DNA from: Zea mays
Lineage: Eukaryota; Streptophyta; Magnoliopsida; Poales; Poaceae
Assembly: GCF_902167145.1 (NCBI RefSeq)
Contig: NC_050097.1
Location: 97,432,469-97,496,468 of the forward strand
Direction: 5' to 3'
DNA length: 64,000 nt
Position 1 is the stretch's first letter. Each line of letters begins with the position of its first letter. A model generated the notes under the pieces. It made no database searches. It was not told the origin of the DNA and saw only the letters and a program-made list of their open reading frames with translations. Shown in pieces: positions 57,649 through 64,000 of this stretch. The translations under genes were made by a program, and so were the position numbers.

Positions 57649-58347
57649 CTAGATGCCTTCGATTTTGGTGACGCATTTTAGCATGGGTTGACTGATCCCC
57701 TTCTTGTATAGTTGTTCCCCGACTAGTACAAAGTCCCGACTTCGGTGCTTGAGGCGCTTGGCCTCATTGACATCACTCGGGTGGTAGTATCCTTGCAGAA
57801 ATAGTGTTATTGGGGCCCGCCAGTCTTCGGTCATAATGAGGTTGACGATGCAATGGCCTTCGGCGTCGTTGGTTACTTGTAATCCCTCTGGGTTGCGGAC
57901 GGCTGGTGTGCCAATGACGTGGTAGAACACATCGGAGGGCAAGGTCTCGCCTCTGGCCGCTGCCTTAGCCAACTCGTTGGCCTCTTCGTTCCTGGCGCGG
58001 TACACATGCTGTAAGGTGAAGACCTTGAATTGTCTCTCGAGACTGCGAACAGCCATGAGATACTGCATGAGTGCGGGGTCTTTTGCTGAATATTCTTTTT
58101 CTACCTGGTCGGCAACTACTTTAGAATCTGTCTTTACTATGCAGGTAGTGATACCGAGCGCTCTCAGCTTGCGAAGGCCCAGGATGACAGCTTCGTATTC
58201 TGCTATGTTGTTTGTGCATCTATCGGATTCCAAAGTGAAGCTAAGGCGTGCTGCGTATCTGTGCTTGATGCCTTTGGGTGACGTGATAATTGTAGCTGCG
58301 CCTGCCCCCGCATGGCACCATGCGTCGTCCCGGTGGATGGTCCACAC
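57649..58347 (-). pseudogene. Second RNase H (aRH) and integrase linker of element I
   Basis: Minus strand, 232 codons. It reads DDAWCHAGAGAATIITSPKG, then NNIAEYEAVILGLRKL and IVKTDSKVVADQVE, giving the D, E, D set of an active archaeal-type RNase H, and NEEANELAKAAARGE at its end. This domain in Tat elements is separate from the usual RNase H and may replace its activity. The frame goes on through HHCC-type linker sequence (GEQLYKKGISQPMLKCV) to a stop. The domain itself is uninterrupted. Confidence 0.85.
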
Positions 58348-58367
58348 CTTCTCTGGAGGGTCTCTTG

Positions 58368-59735
58368 CTATTGTGTCGGTCCAGTCCAGTCGACGATGAA
58401 GTCTGCCAGGACCCGTGACTTGATTGCTGTCCTGGGCTCAAAAGTGATGTAGTACCCGGAGAGTTCGGCTGCCCATTTGGCGATTCGGACGGACGCCTCC
58501 GAGTTTCTGAATAGTTCTCCCAGTCCCCTGTCCGAGGTGACCCACACTTTGAACGCCTCGAAGTAGTGGCGCAGCTTGCGCGATGCCATCACGACTGCGT
58601 AAGAGATTTTTTCCAATTCGGTCATGTTGCACTTGGAGGCCGTGAGGACCTCGGAGACGTAGTAGACTGGACACTGTCGGGTCGTGCCCTCTCTGTCTTG
58701 CTCTTGGACTAGGGCTGCGCTGACTGCATATGGTGAGGCTGCGATGTAGAGCAGCAGAGGCAGCGAGGGGTGTGGACTGGTGAGAATTGCCAAGTCTGAC
58801 AAGTGTTGCTTGAGTGATGCGAAGGCTGCCGCCTGTTCCGGTCCCCACTCAAAGTCTTTCGCACCACACAGTGTCTTGATGAAGGGTAGACTCCGCTCTA
58901 CGAATCTGGAAATGAATCTGTTGAGGGCGGTTAGTCTACCTGTTAGACGCTGGACTTCCCTGGTTGACTGCGGGGGTGACATGTTGATGATTGCCTGAAT
59001 CTTGGTCGGGTTGGCCTCGATCCCGCGGTGCGACACCAGGTAGCCCAGTATCTTCCCCTGGCAGACTCCGAAGACGCACTTCTCAGGGTTGAGGCAAAGT
59101 CGTGCGTCCCGCATGTTTGCGAACGTCTCTGCGAGGTCAGCTAGGTGGTCTTCTTTATTTTTGCTTCCGACAACGATGTCGTCTACGTACGTGAAAATGT
59201 TGAGGCCCACTTGGCTCTCGAGCACCGTCTTGGTGAGGCGAGAGAAGGTTGACCCAGCATTCTTGAGTCCCTCCGGCATCCTGATGAAGCAGTACGTGCC
59301 GAAGGGTGTGATGAAGCTGGTGCTAGCCTTGTCTTCCTCCTTCATGTATATCTGGTGATAGCCGGAGAAACAGTCAAGAAGTGACATGACTTCGCATCCG
59401 GCTGCACTATCGACTATCTTGTCGATCCGTGGTAGCGGGAAATTGTCCTTGGGACAGGCCTTATTGAGGCTGGTGAAGTCAATGCACATGCACCACTTGC
59501 CGCTTTTCTTTTGTACCATGACTACTTTGGCGAGCCACAAGGGGTAGGCGATTGGTTCAATGAAATTGGCCTCCAGCACGCGGTGCACTTTAGCTTTGGC
59601 GGCTTCCGTTTTTTTCATCCGACATTTTGCGCAGTCGCTGCTTTTTTGGGCGCACCGAAGGGTCGATGCCCAGACTTTGCTCGATGACGGTGCGGCTGAC
59701 TCCGACCAGGTCAAGGGCGGACTAGACGAAGACAT
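58368..59735 (-). pseudogene. RT and degenerate RNase H of element I
   Basis: 455-codon minus-strand frame. RT shows CIDFTSLNKACPKDNFPLPR, LDCFSGYHQIYMKEED and TYVDDIVVGSK with both catalytic Asp, then GYLVSHRGIEANPTKIQ. The following RNase H reads LLYIAASPYAVSAALVQEQ, where the first catalytic Asp is replaced (AAS), as is usual in Tat elements. The frame starts out of phase with protease, so a frameshift lies near 59720, and it ends FIVDWTGPTQ just before the second RNase H. Confidence 0.88.
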
Positions 59736-62212
59736 CTTTGTTTCTGGAGAGACAGGAGATGAGCTTCTCCTGGTCTTGCGAAGTCAGGTCTTCGCTTATG
59801 ACGACCGTTTGCTTGGGCGTCGCCGAGTCGAGGGGAACTGTCTTCGTTTCGTCGTTGCTCTGCAGCTGTGCTTTTGCTTTTTCATCGGCGGCTGGGCGGG
59901 TCGCCTTGGAGACTTCGCGTTGTGTCGTAAGGTAGTGTACGTTCTGTTGACCTGGAACGAAGTCTCTCTCAATGTTGCATGCAGTCTGCTGGTTGCTGTA
60001 AACCGTTATCACGCCTTGTGGACCCGGAATTTTGATGCAGAGGTACAATCCGTGAATGGCCACTTCAAATTTATTGATGGAGCCCTGACCCATTATGGCA
60101 TTGTAGGGATATACCATGTCGACGATGTCAAAGGTGACCTGTTCGCTTCACGCATTGGGTGCTACACCGAATGACAGGGGTAATTCTATCTTGCCCACGA
60201 GGAAAGTGCCCTTGCCGCCGAAGCCATATAGGGGGTTGTCCGAAGGCTTGAGTAAGTTGTGGTTGATGCCCATGCGATCGAAGGCGTGCAGGAAGATGAT
60301 GTCCGCTTGGCTGCCATTGTCGACTAGGACTTTGTGCAGGTCCCAGCCTGCTACACTACAGTTGATTACCATGGCGTCGACGTGGGGTGCGCTGCACAGA
60401 TCAACATCTCTGGCGTCGAAGGTTAATGGCACATGTGACCACTTCGTTTGCATGACTGGGCCGATGAGGGCGACGTGGTTGACGCTTCGATAGTGATCCC
60501 TCTTTTGCCGCTTCGTCTCGAAGTCGACGCTAGACCCTCCGGTGATCATGTGGATGACTCTGCGATACGGCTGATCGCCGAAGTGTTCTTGTTTTGGTGC
60601 TTGGTGGTGATTTTGGTGGTGTGAGTTTGGTTGATGCGGAGGCGGGAGCGGAGGTGGTACGACTTGTACCTCCTGGTGGTGTTGATATGCGTGGTTGGGT
60701 TGATGTTGGGCGTGGCCGTTGTTGTATGGTTGTGGGTGGTGGTGTTGATATGTGTGCGCGACAACTCTCGGGTTGTCGGCTGGTTGTGCCCGAGACATTC
60801 TGTCCCTGGTGGCCTTTGTTTCCGGGCAATCCCTTGTTGGATGTGCGCAGTCTTCACCATGGAACAGGCTGTAATATCTGCGCGGTTGTTGTGCCCGTCC
60901 TTGGCCCTGGCCTCGCGTGCCATTGCCATGGCCCAGGGGGGGATAGTCTTGACGGTGAGCGGCTTCGCCGGCGGGGTGCTGGTTGGCTATGTTGTGCACA
61001 TGCTGCTGACTGTGGCTGTCCCGTTCGGAGTCTGACTGTGAAGGCCTTGTCTAGGTTTGGCTGGACTGTGGAGGGTCCTTGGGCTTTCTCTGAGACTCGA
61101 CCTTGCGCTGATGGAGCTCTTCGGATCTGGTGTACTTCTCGAACAACTGATAGAGCTCTTGGAAATTTTTGGGTGGGTCCCTGATGCAGTGACTATATAG
61201 GACGCCAGCCTGAAGGCCACTGATGGTGTAGTGTATGGCAATTTGGTCGTCGACCGAAGGCAGTTGTGACTTGAGAGTCAGGAACTTGCGGTAGTACTCT
61301 CGTATGGTTTCTTTCCTGTTGCTGTTTGCAGAGTGATAGCTCGGCCAAGGCATCGGTGTCTGGGCGGTACCCTTGGAAGTTGATCAGAAACTTGTCTCGG
61401 AGACTTTTCCAGGAGTCGATGGACAATGGGGGGCAACCTGGTGTACCAGGTCAAGGCCAGGCCCTCGAGGGCGATGATGAAAGACTTGGCCATTGTGGCG
61501 TCGTCCCCTCCGGATGATGCGACGGCGACTTGATAGCTCATGATGTATTGTGCTGGGTCGGTGCTGCCGTTGTACTTGGGGTAGGTCCCCGCCCTGAAGT
61601 TGGCGGGCCATGGTGACACTTGGAGTTGCGGCGCTAGGGGGCTTCGCTCATCAAGGTAGTTGATGCCTTGGAAAGCTGCGGCGTGCGGGATAAAGGGTCC
61701 GCGCTGGGGAATGAATAAGTCACAGGCTGGCGCGCGCTATTGGAGGGGTGGGCCGTGTTGCAGATCATGCTGGTCTTCGCTCTACATGAGCGCAATCTCT
61801 TGGTCGAGTTCCCGGGCTCTCTGCTCCTTGTCTCGTATCATCTGGCGCACCTTGGCTTGCGCGGTGACACGTTGGCGCTTGGCCTCGAGGATGTCTTTCT
61901 GCTTTTGGAGGTTGCGGTTCTTGATGTGCAGGGCCCGTAGTTATAGCTGTTCTTCGGCTGAGACGCTGATGACTTCGCCGTCCTCTGTTGCGTCTTTGCC
62001 CTCTGGTGGAGCGAAGCCTGGGGGTGGTGCTTGTGGTTGTCCTCCGGAGCTACAGGTGCGTAGGGTGCCTTCGGGAGTGGGTTGGTCATCTTCGCAGGCT
62101 TCTTGGGGGTGTTGTCTGCGAGGGCCTTGCCCTTTTTCTCGGCTAGCAGCGCTGCCTTATCTGCTTCATCGATGGATGGGGCTGCCTTCGAACTAGGTCT
62201 CTTGGGTGCCAT
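59722..62212 (-). pseudogene. gag-protease of element I, several frameshifts
   Basis: ATG at 62212 gives MAPKRPSSKAAPSIDEADKA. The gag core appears in pieces (PKYNGSTDPAQYIMSYQVAV, ALEGLALTWYTRLPP, then REYYRKFLTLKSQLPSVDDQ in another frame). A zinc-knuckle-like SLFHGEDCAHPTRDC has its first Cys changed to Ser. Protease reads VLVDNGSQADIIFLHAF, with the DNGS site of Tat elements, and a linker (NAIMGQGSINKFEVAIHGLY) leads to RT. At least four frame changes between 62212 and 59722 make it non-functional. Confidence 0.82.
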
Positions 62213-62231
62213 CGCGGGTGGTTTGTTCGTA

Positions 62232-62250
62232 GCACGAACGGTGGGCGCCA
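62232..62250 (-). promoter_or_regulatory. Primer-binding site of element I
   Basis: The minus strand reads TGGCGCCCACCG, one base after the LTR end. I recall a TGGCGCCCACC-type site as typical of Tat elements, distinct from the Met-tRNA site of the chromoviruses here. Confidence 0.75.
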
Positions 62251-62251
62251 A

Positions 62252-62735
62252 TGTTGGAACTTGCTCTCCTGGGCAAGTTGATCCAATGGGGGAGTGGAAA
62301 GGGCGCAAGCAAAGTTTAAACGCGGATGGCAATTGCTCTATTGATCTGGCCTCTCAAGGGCATTGTACGGGGGTATTTATAGGTACCCGAATGTCGAACG
62401 TCCTAAGACAAGGACGGTTATGTCCTCAGGTTCCCGGATTATCCCTAGTATATTCCCATAAAGGGGGGTTACAGACCGTCATTACAGAAAAGCTATTACA
62501 GATGAGGCTCGTAACCTGCCTGTCCACGCGGGGGCCCGTTGCAGTGGGCCGAATTCCACATGGGCCTCCGGGTGAGATGAGGGACGCGGGACCAGCAGAC
62601 CTTCGTCGGGGTCTGGCCTTCGTCTTGCAATGGAGAGGACGAAGGGCAACCGCGCCAGTCGTCACGCCGTTCGTTGATGTAGCGACACGACGAAGGCTTC
62701 GAGCGAAGGGTAGCGTCTTCGCCTTTGCCCCAACA
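62252..62735 (-). repeat. 5' LTR of element I (484 bp)
   Basis: Starts TGTTGGGGCAAAGGCG at 62735 and ends TTCCAACA at 62252. TATA-like ctataaatac on the minus strand at 62373-62382. Complete. Confidence 0.88.
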
Positions 62736-63399
62736 TAGTGTCTAAGGGTCTAGCTAACCCTGGCAACATGGGATACACGACTTGTGGGTACCAGGGGTAC
62801 AACCTCTGCAGAGTGTAAAACTGGTATACTAGCCAAGCTCATGGTCATGAGCAGATCAAGACTCTCGCATGATTAAATTATGGAACTAAATTCAATATGT
62901 CATTTGCATTGCATGGGATTACTAATTATGGTTCGGTATTTACTTACATTTAGTAAACTACTAATAAATATGACCAACTTATTAAAAGCAATGCTCAGCT
63001 TTAACCCATATTATTGATCAGCCTTACACATCACATGAACTCCCACCCTTGGTGAGTCATGCACAATATACCCCACAACATGTTGAGCTATGAACGTTTG
63101 TGAGCTCACTCTTGCTATCTCACACCCACAGGTCAAGAAAAGGTACCATAGGATGAGGCGCATGGTGGATGCGGCAATGTGTTCGTGAGAGGTCTAGGTC
63201 GTTGTCTCCTAGTCAACATTGGGTTTGCTGATCGTTGTCTCCTTGCGATATTATTATTAATTTATTTTGTACATAACTCCTAATGTATAATAAAGTTGTG
63301 ACATTCGTTTCTGTACCATGATTCATCATATGTGTGAGACTTGGTCCCAACACACTGGTGATTATGTTCACGCCCGGGTCCCTAAAACCGGGTGTGATA
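62736..63399 (+). repeat. 3' part of a 5' LTR of A-like element G
   Basis: Plus orientation, the reverse complement of the A LTR end (compare 1278-1970), ending ACCGGGTGTGATA, where CA has mutated to TA. It begins abruptly beside the LTR of element I, with tagtg as the possible single remaining copy of that element's target duplication. The upstream LTR portion is missing. Confidence 0.8.
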
Positions 63400-63403
63400 G
63401 AAG

Positions 63404-63415
63404 TGGTATCAGAGG
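63404..63415 (+). promoter_or_regulatory. Primer-binding site of element G
   Basis: TGGTATCAGAGG, as in elements A and C, five bases after the LTR end. Confidence 0.8.
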
Positions 63416-63664
63416 AATGTTGACTGTAGGACGAAACCTAGATAGAACTAGACAACCAGTGTCTACTTACCTTTGCTGCTCTGATTCTTTTCTAAACTTT
63501 TCTTAATCTTTTCTCATCTATTTCAGCTTACTCTGTTACTCTTACCTTTTTCCTTCTAAAGACAATGTGGATTTCACAACTTTGGAATCTCCGTGCCTAA
63601 AGTGACCTTAGGATATGAGCCCTACCCTTAGTAACAAAAACAAAACTATTTTTATAGGTATCTA
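63416..63664 (+). other. Leader of element G
   Basis: It begins like the leaders of A and C (aatgttgactgtaggacgaaacctag), then diverges. No gene. Confidence 0.6.
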
Positions 63665-64000
63665 TGTGGCAGAACCACCACCCGAATTAATTCCAGCTTA
63701 AGTGCCTAAGTCACGCCTCAGGGGCCGTAACACACTTAAATCGGAATAACCCGTCAGTCCCTCAGATCTAGTCTGATAGAGCCACTTAACCAGGATCAAA
63801 TTCCACAATCTCACTCGAAGATGAGTCACGGAAGAAGTACAATAAAACAGGAAACCTCAAATTAAGTGCTGAATTATTACATAGATCGGAGTTTTTGAGT
63901 AGCAAATAAGAGTTCACGAAATAAAATGCAGCAGATAATCGATGTCGTCGGTATTGAGGAAATGGGCAAGGCCTAGCCCACTACTCCTCATGCTCCTCTC
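63665..64000 (-). repeat. Possible LTR end of another minus-strand element
   Basis: From tgtggcagaacc onward the sequence departs from the leader. It includes attattacatagatcgg and ctcctcatgctcctc, similar in order to blocks near the 3' end of LTRs A and C (ttattacatagcggaag, then a cctcctg block). Runs off the window edge. Weak evidence. Confidence 0.35.

Larger units (their letters stand above)
57468..62735 (-). mobile_element. Tat-lineage Gypsy element I, truncated in integrase
   Basis: Minus orientation. 5' LTR 62252-62735, PBS, gag, protease, RT, RNase H, a second (archaeal-type) RNase H and the first part of integrase. It ends at 57468, in codons reading TVEYFT of the integrase core. 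The order RT, degenerate RNase H, second RNase H, integrase is diagnostic of the Tat lineage (Retand, Grande and Cinful types in grasses). At the right end the LTR terminus abuts LTR sequence of element G, so I inserted into G; the left part of I and the matching duplication are lost. Confidence 0.88.

Noticed and set aside
56894..63399. LTRs of C and G as a pair around one element
   Set aside because: They are in opposite orientations, each followed outward by its own PBS and leader, so they belong to two different elements.
1..64000. Centromeric satellite such as CentC
   Set aside because: I looked for a ~150 bp tandem satellite because of the CRM elements, but no such array is in the window.

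Overview
The window looks like nuclear DNA from a large-genome grass (Poaceae, probably Andropogoneae such as maize, sorghum or sugarcane). That placement rests on the transposon families: CRM-clade centromeric chromoviruses, Tekay/Del-like chromoviruses with LTRs over 3 kb, a Tat-lineage Gypsy element with a second RNase H, a Ty1/copia element with an LTR starting TGTTAGAAATATGCCC, and hAT, PIF/Harbinger and Tourist DNA transposons. I found no host gene, rRNA, tRNA gene or satellite array. Essentially every base can be assigned to a transposable element or to a junction between two of them.

Layout. 1-1277: gag end of an old plus-strand Gypsy element (H). 1278-38267: a minus-strand Tekay-like element (A), 3' LTR at left and 5' LTR at right, enlarged about five-fold by insertions. 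These are a CRM-clade element (B, 2305-16761, minus, TSD acatg), itself split by an intact CRM element (5052-12613, plus, TSD tcata); an intact autonomous-looking hAT (18182-21697); a Tourist MITE (22331-22458, TSD taa); a 3.8 kb solo LTR (D, 22929-26722, TSD tatac); a complete but decayed Copia (29590-37353, TSD gccta); and a truncated B-family LTR (B', 38268-38570).

38571-50168: truncated plus-strand Tekay-like element E (pol plus 3' LTR), then an LTR of a related family (F, from 42171) that carries a 4.7 kb PIF/Harbinger element (42841-47519). 50169-57467: a second copy (C, minus) of the A family, inserted in F and broken in its 5' LTR. 57468-62735: Tat-lineage element I (minus), broken inside integrase but with a complete 484 bp 5' LTR. 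62736-64000: LTR end, PBS and leader of a plus-strand A-like element (G), perhaps entered by another minus-strand LTR near 63665.

How the parts relate. The 5052-12613 CRM has LTRs that look identical and one uninterrupted 1643-codon gag-pol frame ending inside its 3' LTR, so it is the youngest insertion and the best candidate for an active element. The hAT gene reads as four exons (one GC-AG intron) giving an intact 802-residue transposase. By contrast B, Copia, E, C, I and the Harbinger transposase all carry stops, frameshifts, deletions or lost catalytic residues. A and C lack gag and most of protease at the same place, so they look like copies of one non-autonomous lineage that was mobilised in trans.
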